From Streptomyces marincola (GTDB taxonomy: Bacteria > Actinomycetota > Actinomycetes > Streptomycetales > Streptomycetaceae), in the NCBI RefSeq assembly GCF_020410765.1, contig NZ_CP084541.1, forward strand, positions 3,538,501-3,602,500: a stretch of DNA of 64,000 bases. Reading direction: 5' to 3'. Each line of letters opens with the position of its first letter. Position 1 is the first letter of the stretch. The notes below the pieces were generated by a model. It did no database searches and was not told the DNA's origin. It saw nothing but the letters and a program-made list of their open reading frames with translations. A program made the translations under genes and the position numbers. Of the stretch, positions 24,901 to 32,042 are shown piece by piece.

Positions 24901-24932
24901 GCGGCAATGTCTACTGCATGGTCGGGGCTCTG

Positions 24933-24948
24933 TGCAATATTCCTTGCA
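24933..24948. promoter_or_regulatory. inverted repeat TGCAA-N6-TTGCA before aminotransferase
   Basis: Perfect 5-6-5 inverted repeat (24933-24937 and 24944-24948), with a related GCAATGTCTACTGC at 24904-24917 next to the start codon. The two lie in the divergent region between the aminotransferase and the SDR gene and are unusually AT-rich for the window. Likely operator; the regulator is unknown. Confidence 0.45.
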
Positions 24949-25052
24949 TGCGAGCCGGGCCGCGCGGCGTCCCCCGCGGTTGCGGGCCCGGCCGGCCGCG
25001 CCAAACATGGCGGCAGGGGGACCGGCCGGGCAACGGACCACGGGAGGACCGC

Positions 25053-26627
25053 ATGACCCTGCGCTGCCTGGTGACCGGCGCCACGGGCTATCTCGGCGGC
25101 CGGCTCGTGCCCGAGCTGCTCGCGGCCGGGCACACCGTCCGCTGCCTGGCCCGCACGCCCGCGCGGCTGAACGACCGCCCGTGGGCCGACCGGGTCGAGG
25201 CCGTGCGCGGCGACGTCACCGACCCGGCCTCGGTGCGTTCCGCGCTCGAAGGCATCGAGGTCGCCTACTACCTGGTGCACGCGCTCGGGGGGCGCGGCGC
25301 GTTCGAGGAGATCGACCGCGAGGCGGCGCACGTGTTCGCCGCCGCGGCGCGCGACGCGGGCGTCCGCCGCCTGGTCTACGCCGGGGCGCTCACGCCCGAG
25401 GGCGTTCCGGAGCGGGAGCTGTCGCCGCACCTGAGGTCCCGCGCCGAGGTCGGGCACATCCTGCTGGACTCGGGCGTGCCGACGGCGGTGCTCCGCGCCG
25501 CCGTCGTCATCGGCTCGGGCTCCGCGTCGTTCGAGATGCTGCGCCAGCTCGGGGAACGCCTTCCCGTCATGGTCACCCCGCGCTGGGTCCGCACCCGCGT
25601 GCAGCCGGTCGCCGTCCGCGACATGCTGCGGGTCCTGGCCGGCAGCGCCGAGCTGCCCGCCGACGTCAACCGCGCGTTCGACGTCGGCGGCCCCGACGTG
25701 GTGACGTACGAGACGATGCTGCGCCGCTACGCGGTCAGGGCCGGGCTGCGCAGGCGGCTGATCGTTCCGGTGCCGGTGCTCACGCCCGGTCTTTCCAGCC
25801 TGTGGGTCGGTCTCGTCACCCCGCTGCCCGGCCGGCTGGCCCGTCCGCTGGTGGAGTCGCTGCGCCACGAAGTGGTGTGCCGCGAACGGGACATCGAACG
25901 GTACGTTCCCCCGCCGCCCGGCGCACCGCTCGGCCTGGACGCCGCACTCGACGCGGCCCTCGACACCACCTCGGGCCCCACCCCCGACCTCTCCCGCGAC
26001 CGGGCCAGGGCGCGGGCGCGGGAGAGGCCGGGGGAGAGGCCGGGGAGCAGGGAACGCGAGCGGGAGCGGGAGGTGGAGTCCGTTCCCGGCGGGTCCCGGG
26101 ACCGCGCCCCGGCCGACGCGGCGGCGGGGCCGTTGCCGAGCGACCCGGCGTGGGCGGGCGGCAGCCTGTACACCGACCGGCGCGAGCGCGCCGTCGACAC
26201 CTCGCCCGAGGCGCTGTGGCGCGTCGTCGAGGGGATCGGCGGCGAGAACGGCTGGTACTCCTCGCCGGTGGCCTGGGCCGTGCGCGGCTGGCTCGACAGC
26301 CTCGTGGGCGGCGGCGGCCTGCGACGCGGCAGGCGCGACGCGGCGCGCCTGCGGGTCGGGGACGCGCTCGACTTCTGGCGCGTGGAGGCGCTCGAACCCG
26401 AACGCCTGCTGCGGCTGCGCGGCGAGATGCGCGTGCCGGGCACCGCGTGGCTTGAGCTGTGTGTCGACCGGGACGACGAGGGCCGCACGGTGTACCGTCA
26501 GCGGGCCCTGTTCCACCCGCGCGGCCTGGCGGGGCACGCCTACTGGTGGGCGGTGGCCCCGTTCCACGCCTGGGTCTTCGGGGGCATGGTCCGCACCATC
26601 ACGAGCACCGCGCAGGCGGAGGGGTGA
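25053..26627 (+). CDS. NAD(P)-binding SDR / DUF2867 fusion protein
   Basis: 524-aa protein. N-terminal extended SDR-like domain: CLVTGATGYLGGRLVPELL, a diphosphate loop, then VAYYLVHALGGRG and VRRLVYAGAL, without the normal YxxxK pair. The C-terminal ~190 residues are DUF2867 (WRVVEGIGGENGWYSSPVAW, LDFWRVEALEP, YRQRALFHPRGLAGHAYWWA). Between them lies an Arg/Glu-rich linker (about 310-350) of low complexity. RBS GGGAGG lies 5 nt before ATG. The photolyase gene starts 7 nt after its stop, so they are cotranscribed; this pairing is common in actinobacteria, but the role of the fusion protein is unknown. Confidence 0.88.
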   Translation: MTLRCLVTGATGYLGGRLVPELLAAGHTVRCLARTPARLNDRPWADRVEAVRGDVTDPASVRSALEGIEVAYYLVHALGGRGAFEEIDREAAHVFAAAARDAGVRRLVYAGALTPEGVPERELSPHLRSRAEVGHILLDSGVPTAVLRAAVVIGSGSASFEMLRQLGERLPVMVTPRWVRTRVQPVAVRDMLRVLAGSAELPADVNRAFDVGGPDVVTYETMLRRYAVRAGLRRRLIVPVPVLTPGLSSLWVGLVTPLPGRLARPLVESLRHEVVCRERDIERYVPPPPGAPLGLDAALDAALDTTSGPTPDLSRDRARARARERPGERPGSREREREREVESVPGGSRDRAPADAAAGPLPSDPAWAGGSLYTDRRERAVDTSPEALWRVVEGIGGENGWYSSPVAWAVRGWLDSLVGGGGLRRGRRDAARLRVGDALDFWRVEALEPERLLRLRGEMRVPGTAWLELCVDRDDEGRTVYRQRALFHPRGLAGHAYWWAVAPFHAWVFGGMVRTITSTAQAEG

Positions 26628-26634
26628 GTCCGCG

Positions 26635-28062
26635 ATGAGCCGGGACCGCGAACGTGCGCAGCACGAGGGCGCCAAGGGCGGCAGGGGCGGCAGTGGTGCG
26701 AAACACGACGGCGTGAACGGCGCGAACGGCGCGCGGGCCGTGTCCGTCGCGCTGTTCACCGCCGACCTGCGCCTGCGCGACAACCCGGTGCTGCACGGCG
26801 CGCTGCGGGACGCCCCCGAGGTGGTGCCGCTGTTCGTCGTCGACGACGGGGTGCGCGCGGCCGGGTTCCGCGTGCCCAACCGGGCGGCGTTCCTCGCCGA
26901 CTGCCTGGCCGACCTCGACGCCGCGCTGCGCGAGCGCGGCGGGCGGCTCGTCGTCGCGCGCGGCGACGTCGTCGCCGAGACGTGCCGCGTCGCGGCTGCC
27001 GTCGGCGCGGCGACGGTGCACCTCGCCGCCGACGTCAGCGGCTACGCGGCGCGCCGCGAGGAGCGGCTGCGTGCCGCGCTCGCCGCCGACGGGCGGCGGC
27101 TGACCGTGCACGACGCGACGGTCACGGCCGTGCCGCCCGGCGTGATCGCGCCGCAGGGCAAGGACCACTTCGCGGTGTTCTCGCCGTACTTCAGGCGCTG
27201 GGACGCCATGTCGCTGCGCGACGTGCTGCGCGCGCCGCGCACGGTGCGCGTGCCCGAGGTGCGGTCCGCGCGCCTGCCCGCGGCCTCGGACCTGGCGTCG
27301 GGCACGCCGTCACCGGGCCTGCCCGAGGGCGGCGAGTCCGCGGCGCGGCGGCGGCTGCGCGCGTGGGAGCGCGGACCGCTGGACGCGTACGCTGACCGGC
27401 ACGACGACCTGGCGGGGGACGGCACCTCGCGCCTCTCGCCCTACCTGCACTTCGGCTGCGTCTCCGCGAACGAACTCGTGCACCGCTCCCGGCGGCACGG
27501 CGGCGCGGGCGCGGACGCGTTCGTCCGGCAACTGGCCTGGCGCGACTTCCACCACCAGGTGCTCGCCGCCCGCCCGGACGCCGCGCACCGCGACTACCGC
27601 GACCGGCGGAGCGAGCCGTGGCGGAACGCCGACGCCCTCGCGGACGCCGTCACGGCGTGGCGCGAGGGCAGGACCGGTTTCCCCATCGTGGACGCGGCGA
27701 TGCGGCAACTCGCGCACGAGGGCTGGATGCACAACCGCGGCCGGCTGCTCGTGGCGAGCTTCCTGACCAAGACGCTGAACGTGCACTGGCGGGTGGGGGC
27801 GCGGCACTTCCTCGACCTGCTCGTGGACGGCGACCTGGCGAACAACCAGCTCAACTGGCAGTGGGTGGCGGGCACAGGCAACGACACGCGCCCCAACCGG
27901 GTGCTGAACCCGTTGAGCCAGGCCCGCCGTTTCGACCCGCGCGGGGACTACGTGCGCCGGTGGGTGCCGGAGCTGGCCGGGGTCGAGGGCCGGGCCGTGC
28001 ACCGCCCGTGGCGGCTGGACGCGGACCTCGACTACCCGGACCCGATCGTCGAGCCCTGGTGA
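26635..28062 (+). CDS. phr: deoxyribodipyrimidine photolyase
   Basis: 475-aa cryptochrome/photolyase-family flavoprotein that repairs UV cyclobutane dimers with light. The antenna-binding alpha/beta domain starts at VSVALFTADLRLRDNPVLHG (about 36). The FAD-binding half has LSPYLHFGCVS, FVRQLAWRDFHHQVL, PIVDAAMRQLAHEGWMHNR, then NNQLNWQWVAGTGNDTRPNR and FDPRGDYVRRWVPEL; the Trp residues of the electron-transfer chain are in place. A charged, low-complexity 35-residue N-terminal extension (RDRERAQHEGAKGGRGG) is not part of the fold. RBS GGAGGGG; second gene of the SDR/DUF2867 operon. Confidence 0.93.
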   Translation: MSRDRERAQHEGAKGGRGGSGAKHDGVNGANGARAVSVALFTADLRLRDNPVLHGALRDAPEVVPLFVVDDGVRAAGFRVPNRAAFLADCLADLDAALRERGGRLVVARGDVVAETCRVAAAVGAATVHLAADVSGYAARREERLRAALAADGRRLTVHDATVTAVPPGVIAPQGKDHFAVFSPYFRRWDAMSLRDVLRAPRTVRVPEVRSARLPAASDLASGTPSPGLPEGGESAARRRLRAWERGPLDAYADRHDDLAGDGTSRLSPYLHFGCVSANELVHRSRRHGGAGADAFVRQLAWRDFHHQVLAARPDAAHRDYRDRRSEPWRNADALADAVTAWREGRTGFPIVDAAMRQLAHEGWMHNRGRLLVASFLTKTLNVHWRVGARHFLDLLVDGDLANNQLNWQWVAGTGNDTRPNRVLNPLSQARRFDPRGDYVRRWVPELAGVEGRAVHRPWRLDADLDYPDPIVEPW

Positions 28063-28217
28063 GGACGCGGCTCGGGCGAGGCCGCGACCCCGGTGGGCCC
28101 GGGCGGCGCCGTCGCGCTGCTCCCCCCGGGTGGTGTCCTGGCCCGGCGGGCCTCGCGGGGGGCGTGGCGGGGCATGTCTGCGGTTCCCGCTTTCCCCACG
28201 CACCGCCGGAGGTACCC

Positions 28218-28442
28218 ATGGCGACGGGTTCGATCATCTTCAGGTCGGCCGACGGCCGAACGCAGGTCATCGACGAGCCGGAGAACGGCGGCCGGTTCCC
28301 GCTCGGGGAGGCCGGGCTGCTGGAGAACAACACGGACCGCGAACTGCGGCTCATCCCGCCGGCCGGGCAGGGGGACCCCGCCGTGCTCCAGCCCGGCGGC
28401 AGCGCGCAGATCGAGGCGGGCTCGGCCGTCCACGTGGTCTGA
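28218..28442 (+). CDS. conserved small protein, 74 aa
   Basis: 74-aa soluble protein with predicted beta structure: GSIIFRSADGRTQVIDE, a glycine-proline turn region, LRLIPPAGQGDPAVLQ and a C-terminal VHVV. CGGAGGT lies 6 nt before ATG 28218. It lies 155 bp after the photolyase gene with its own ribosome site. No family recognised beyond occurrence in streptomycetes. It is convergent with the ArsR gene, 46 bp between stops. Confidence 0.65.
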   Translation: MATGSIIFRSADGRTQVIDEPENGGRFPLGEAGLLENNTDRELRLIPPAGQGDPAVLQPGGSAQIEAGSAVHVV

Positions 28443-28488
28443 GGCCCGGCCGCCGAACGCCTGCCGCCCGCCGCCGAACGCCCGCCGG

Positions 28489-28848
28489 CTACGCCCCGGG
28501 CGCGCCCGAGGCCGCGAGCACGTCGTGCCCGACGTCCTCCCGGTCGGCCGCGTCGAGCACCGCGTCGAGCAGCCCGGGGAACCGGGCGTCGAGGTCGGCG
28601 CGGCGCAGTTCGACGAAGCACCGCGTGCCCTCCTGCCTGGTCCGCGTGATGCCCGCGTCGCGCAGCACCCGCAGGTGGTGGCTGAGCGTGGACTTGGCGA
28701 CGGGCGCGCGCAGGTCGCCCCAGGCCCGTTCCGCGCCGTCGGACAGCAGGCGGACGAGCCCGATCCTGACCGGGTCGCTCAGCGCGGACATCGCCGCGAT
28801 CAGCGTCATCTCGCCGGTGCTCGGGTGCCGCACATCTCGCATGGACAC
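28489..28848 (-). CDS. ArsR-family transcriptional regulator
   Basis: 119-aa winged-helix repressor. LSDPVRIGLVRLLSDGAERA opens the DNA-binding domain, the recognition helix is VAKSTLSHHLRVLRDAGITR, and the wing is RTRQEGTRCFVELRR. No CxC metal site (ELCVCDL type) is present, so it is not a metal sensor of the ArsR/SmtB kind. It is divergent from an SDR gene, and a long palindrome lies in the promoter region between, so autoregulation and control of the SDR gene are likely. Start GTG 28848 or ATG 28842. Confidence 0.9.
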   Translation of the reverse strand: MSMRDVRHPSTGEMTLIAAMSALSDPVRIGLVRLLSDGAERAWGDLRAPVAKSTLSHHLRVLRDAGITRTRQEGTRCFVELRRADLDARFPGLLDAVLDAADREDVGHDVLAASGAPGA

Positions 28849-28857
28849 GATGATACG

Positions 28858-28888
28858 TTCGTTCTATGTTCGTCGAACATCGAACGAA
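28858..28888. promoter_or_regulatory. 31-bp palindromic operator between arsR-type gene and SDR gene
   Basis: TTCGTTCTATGTTCG-T-CGAACATCGAACGAA: 15-bp arms around a single T with one mismatched pair; the inner ATGTTCG-T-CGAACAT is perfect. It covers a possible ATG (28866) for the SDR, which therefore probably starts at TTG 28899. Confidence 0.65.
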
Positions 28889-28898
28889 GGGTGACGCC

Positions 28899-29669
28899 TT
28901 GTCCCAGCACTCCCCGGCCCCCGGCCGGTTCCACCAGCGCGTCACGATCGTCACGGGCGCGGGGTCCGGCATCGGCCGGGCCGCCGCCCTCGCCCTCGCG
29001 GCCGAGGGGGCCCACGTGCTCGGCGTCGGCCGCCGGCCGGGACCGCTGGAGGAGACCGCCCGCGCCCACCCGGGCATCGTCGCCTTCCCGGCGGACATCC
29101 GCGCCCCCGGCGCCGCTGAGGCGGTCGTCGGCGCGGCGGTGGACCGCTGGGGCCGGATCGACGTCCTGGTCAACAACGCGGGCGGCATGGACGCCATGAC
29201 CCTGCCCGAGGTGACGGCCGAGCGGGTGGCGCGGATGTTCGACCTGAACGTGATCGCCCCCAGCCTCCTCGCCCGCGCCGCCCTGCCGCACCTGCGGGAG
29301 ACGCGCGGCTCGATACTCAACGTCTCCAGCATCTACGGTCACCGGCCGGGTGCCGGGGTGTCCCACTACGCGGCCTCCAAGAGCGCGCTCGAACAGCTCA
29401 CGCGCTCCTGGGCGCTCGAACTGGCCGGAGAGGGCGTCCGCGTCAACGCCCTGGCGCCGGGGCCGACCGAGAGCGAGGCGCTGCACGCCGCCGGGCTGCC
29501 CGAGGAGGTCATCGCGGCGGTCAAGGCCGAGGAGGCCGCCCGCATCCCGCTCGGCCGGCGCGGCGAGCCGGAGGAGGTCGCCGCGTGGCTGCTCCACCTC
29601 GCCGATCCGGCCGCCACGTGGTTCACCGGCCAGGTCCTCGCCGTCGACGGCGGGCTCAACCTGACCTGA
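28899..29669 (+). CDS. classical SDR oxidoreductase
   Basis: 256-aa NAD(P)-dependent short-chain dehydrogenase. TGAGSGIGRAAAL (cofactor loop), DVLVNNAGGMD (NNAG), the catalytic Ser in ILNVSSIYGH, and YAASKSALEQL (YxxxK). VRVNALAPGPTESEA and TGQVLAVDGGLNLT complete the family pattern. TTG 28899 is preferred because AAGGG lies 7 nt upstream and the palindromic operator covers the alternative ATG 28866. Substrate unknown; probably repressed by the divergent ArsR-type protein. Confidence 0.9.
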   Translation: MSQHSPAPGRFHQRVTIVTGAGSGIGRAAALALAAEGAHVLGVGRRPGPLEETARAHPGIVAFPADIRAPGAAEAVVGAAVDRWGRIDVLVNNAGGMDAMTLPEVTAERVARMFDLNVIAPSLLARAALPHLRETRGSILNVSSIYGHRPGAGVSHYAASKSALEQLTRSWALELAGEGVRVNALAPGPTESEALHAAGLPEEVIAAVKAEEAARIPLGRRGEPEEVAAWLLHLADPAATWFTGQVLAVDGGLNLT

Positions 29670-29700
29670 CGAACGCCCGACCCGGCCTGAAGAAACGCCC

Positions 29701-29720
29701 GACCCGGCGCACGCCGGGTC
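29701..29720. terminator. hairpin between convergent SDR and TetR genes
   Basis: GACCCGGC-GCAC-GCCGGGTC, just overlapping the TetR stop. AACGCCCGACCCGGC occurs twice in a row here (29672-29686, 29694-29708). Confidence 0.55.
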
Positions 29721-30294
29721 AGGGCAGCACGATGCGCTCGACGGCGGCCTGCACCAGGCGTTCGCGCTCGTCCTCGGAGTACAGGTCCGGCAGCGTGAGC
29801 TGTTCGAGGATGAGCCAGTTCAGCGTCAGCATCAGGAGCCGGACGGCGGTCGCGTCCCCCGGCAGCCCGGATGCCTCGTGGTACGCGACGTTGGCGTCGG
29901 CGTCCGCGCGGACGCGCGCGGTGAGGACCTCGCGCAGGCGCGGGCGCCGGGTCGCCTCCAGGCGCAGTTCGAGCAGGGCCAGGTAGCCGGTGCGGAACGC
30001 GCTGACGCGGCCGACCAGTTCGCGCATCAGCGTCACGTACGTGTCCCGGTCGCGCGGCGCGTCCCGCAGGCGGGCCACCGCGGCCTCGTCCGGCTGGAGG
30101 CGTTCGTAGAAGCGCTCGCCCACCTGCGTGAACAGCTCGTCGCGGTTGGCGAAGTAGTTCGAGGCCGTGCCCTTCGGCACCCCGGCGCCGGCGTCGACGG
30201 CGCGGAAGGTGAGGCCGCGCGCCCCTTCCTGCGCCAGTACCTCGATCGCGGCGTCCAGCAGCGCCGCCCGCCGTTCGTCGTTCCGCCGCACCAT
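29719..30294 (-). CDS. TetR-family transcriptional regulator
   Basis: 191-aa repressor. The N-terminal HTH is AALLDAAIEVLAQEGARGLT followed by AVDAGAGVPKGTASNYFANR; the ligand-binding domain fits TetR_C_6-like patterns (GYLALLELRLEATRRPRL). GGAG lies 8 nt before ATG 30294; the GTG at 30303 overlaps that ribosome site and is rejected. The gene is divergent from a DHFR-like gene and the 66-bp gap holds a perfect 10-bp palindrome, so it probably controls that gene and itself. Confidence 0.9.
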   Translation of the reverse strand: MVRRNDERRAALLDAAIEVLAQEGARGLTFRAVDAGAGVPKGTASNYFANRDELFTQVGERFYERLQPDEAAVARLRDAPRDRDTYVTLMRELVGRVSAFRTGYLALLELRLEATRRPRLREVLTARVRADADANVAYHEASGLPGDATAVRLLMLTLNWLILEQLTLPDLYSEDERERLVQAAVERIVLP

Positions 30295-30298
30295 TGAC

Positions 30299-30357
30299 AC
30301 CACTCCAGTTGTAGTACTACGTTCTCACCGGTCACAGACTACTATGCTTGGAGTGGT
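30299..30357. promoter_or_regulatory. symmetric divergent control region with GTAGTACTAC
   Basis: Perfect palindrome GTAGTACTAC at 30311-30320 with a half-like ACTACT at 30339. The region is flanked by an exact inverted repeat ACCACTCCA (30299-30307) / TGGAGTGGT (30349-30357), each arm supplying the ribosome site of one divergent gene. Probable TetR operator. Confidence 0.6.
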
Positions 30358-30360
30358 TTT

Positions 30361-30951
30361 ATGCGAAAGCTCGTCTACTACATCGCCGTCACCCTCGACG
30401 GCCGCATCGCCGGACCCGGCGGCGAGTACGACTTCTTCCCGCTCGGGAACGAGGAGCAGGCCGCCGGCTACGCGGAGCGGATGAACGCGCGCTATCCCGA
30501 GTTCCTGCCGACCGCCGGGCGGGAGATGTTCGGCCTGGCCGACGTCCCCAACCGCCGCTGCGACACGGTCGTGATGGGCCGCGGCGCCTACCTGCCCGGG
30601 CTGGACGCGGGCATGACCAGTCCCTACGCCCACATGCGGCAGTACGTCGTCTCCCGCACCCTCGACGTCGGCATCGACCCGGACGTCACCGTGGTCCCCT
30701 CCGATCCGCTCGGCCTCGTCCGCCGGCTCAAACAGGAGGACGGCGGCCTGGACATCTGGCTCTGCGGCGGCGGCCGGCTCGCCGGGGAACTGCTCCCGGA
30801 GATCGACGAGTTGATCATCAAGAGCTACCCGGTCGTCGCCGGGGCCGGGCCCTCGGTGTTCGACGGGGCGTTCGATCCCACGCTGTTCACGCCCACCGCA
30901 CGCGAGACGTTCGACAACGGCGTGCTGGTCACCTGGTGCACGGCCCGCTGA
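30361..30951 (+). CDS. dihydrofolate reductase-like (RibD C-terminal) protein
   Basis: 196-aa NADPH-binding reductase fold: VYYIAVTLDGRIAGPGGEYD at the N-terminus, CDTVVMGRGAYLPGLD, then LDIWLCGGGRLAGELLPEID (the GGG cofactor loop) and ELIIKSYPVVAGAG. It belongs to the RibD_C family often found beside TetR or MarR regulators, where substrates are unknown; not a folate-pathway FolA by its motifs. GGAG lies 7 nt before the ATG. Divergent from, and probably controlled by, the TetR gene; ends at a strong terminator. Confidence 0.9.
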   Translation: MRKLVYYIAVTLDGRIAGPGGEYDFFPLGNEEQAAGYAERMNARYPEFLPTAGREMFGLADVPNRRCDTVVMGRGAYLPGLDAGMTSPYAHMRQYVVSRTLDVGIDPDVTVVPSDPLGLVRRLKQEDGGLDIWLCGGGRLAGELLPEIDELIIKSYPVVAGAGPSVFDGAFDPTLFTPTARETFDNGVLVTWCTAR

Positions 30952-30996
30952 CGCCCGGCGCCCGCCGGACGCGCGGCGTCCGGCAGGCGCCGGGCG
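30952..30996. terminator. strong bidirectional terminator
   Basis: 21-bp arms with a single mismatch: CGCCCGGCGCC-c-GCCGGACGC and GCGTCCGGC-a-GGCGCCGGGCG, 3-nt loop. Sits between the convergent DHFR-like and methyltransferase genes. Confidence 0.8.
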
Positions 30997-31014
30997 GGTG
31001 CGGCGGGCGCCCCG

Positions 31015-31815
31015 TCAGGGCCTGCGCGCCTCGATGAGGAAGCGCTGCGCGTGCGCGACGAACGGGCCGTGCCGTTCGATGAAGTCGTGCAGCTCCACGA
31101 GGCGTTCCCGGTAGGCGTCCGCGGTGAAGCCCGGCACGGTCCAGATCACCTTGCGCAGGAAGTGCACGACGGCCGCGATGTCGTGGAACTCCATGCGCAA
31201 CGCCTGCTGCCGCACGTCCACGACGACGAGCCCCGCCGACTCCGCGACGGCCACGGCGCCCGTCGGCGTCGCGCCCGACCTGGTCGTGAACGGCCGGGCC
31301 GGCGGGGGCGGCGGGAAGGGGTTCTGCCCCATCATGAACTCCGTCAACTCCCGCACGCTGCCCGCCCCCACGTGCTGCGCCAGGTAGGTGCCGCCCGGCC
31401 GCAGCACCCGGCGCACCTCGTCCCACCGCGTCACCACCGGGTGCCGGCTGACCACCAGGTCGAAGTGCCCGTCGGGGAACGGCAGATCCGCCGCGTCGTC
31501 CGTCATGGCGACGACGGTCGCCCCGAAGGGGGCCAGGTTCCGGCGGGCGATCCCCACGTTCGGCGGCCACGACTCCGTGGCCGCGAGCACGGGCGGCAGC
31601 ACGGGAACGGCGGCCAGTACCTCGCCGCCGCCCGTCTGCATGTCGAGCGCCGCCTCCGCCGCCCGCATCCGGTCCGCGAGCAGCGACGAGTACCCCCAGG
31701 CCGGGCGTTCCTCCGTGGCCCGCCCGGCGAACCACGAGAAGTCCCAGCCCTCCGTCGGAACGGCCTCGCCCTCGGCGACGAGTTCATCGAACGTGGCTGC
31801 TATCCCGGGAGACAT
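31015..31815 (-). CDS. class I SAM-dependent methyltransferase
   Basis: 266-aa Rossmann-type methyltransferase. The SAM motif region has VLAAVPVLPPVLAATESWPP (degenerate motif I without the usual GxGxG), followed by GATVVAMTDDAADLPFPDGH and FDLVVSRHPVVTRWDEVRRV, the motif IV/V region, and a loop LRPGGTYLAQHVGAGSV. A C-terminal segment HDFIERHGPFVAHAQRFLIE is typical of this small-molecule methyltransferase family. ATG 31815 is preferred over GTG-less upstream starts. Isolated; substrate unknown. Upstream 31944-31980 carries a tandem AACGAACCCG repeat. Confidence 0.82.
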   Translation of the reverse strand: MSPGIAATFDELVAEGEAVPTEGWDFSWFAGRATEERPAWGYSSLLADRMRAAEAALDMQTGGGEVLAAVPVLPPVLAATESWPPNVGIARRNLAPFGATVVAMTDDAADLPFPDGHFDLVVSRHPVVTRWDEVRRVLRPGGTYLAQHVGAGSVRELTEFMMGQNPFPPPPPARPFTTRSGATPTGAVAVAESAGLVVVDVRQQALRMEFHDIAAVVHFLRKVIWTVPGFTADAYRERLVELHDFIERHGPFVAHAQRFLIEARRP

Positions 31816-31943
31816 GAGGTTCCCGGGGCTCCCGGGGCTTGCGGTGCGCATGCGGCGAGGATCGCAGACCGCCGGCGGCCACGCACCAGAATTCGCCGCC
31901 TTCCCGAGGGGCCGTGACGACGCCCGGCGCCCCGGGGCGGACC

Positions 31944-31980
31944 CGAACGAACCCGAACGAACCCGAACGGGCCGAACGGA
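31944..31980. repeat. tandem decamer AACGAACCCG
   Basis: About 3.5 copies of a 10-bp unit between the methyltransferase and rhamnogalacturonan lyase genes; simple sequence, no assigned role. Confidence 0.5.
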
Positions 31981-32042
31981 CGCGGCGCGCGGCCCGTTCG
32001 GCCCGGGGGCGCGGCGGGGCCGTTCACCGCGCGCCGCGCGGA

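Noticed and set aside
28866..28898. ATG 28866 as start of the SDR gene
   Set aside because: It lies inside the palindromic operator and has no ribosome site; TTG 28899 has AAGGG at normal distance.
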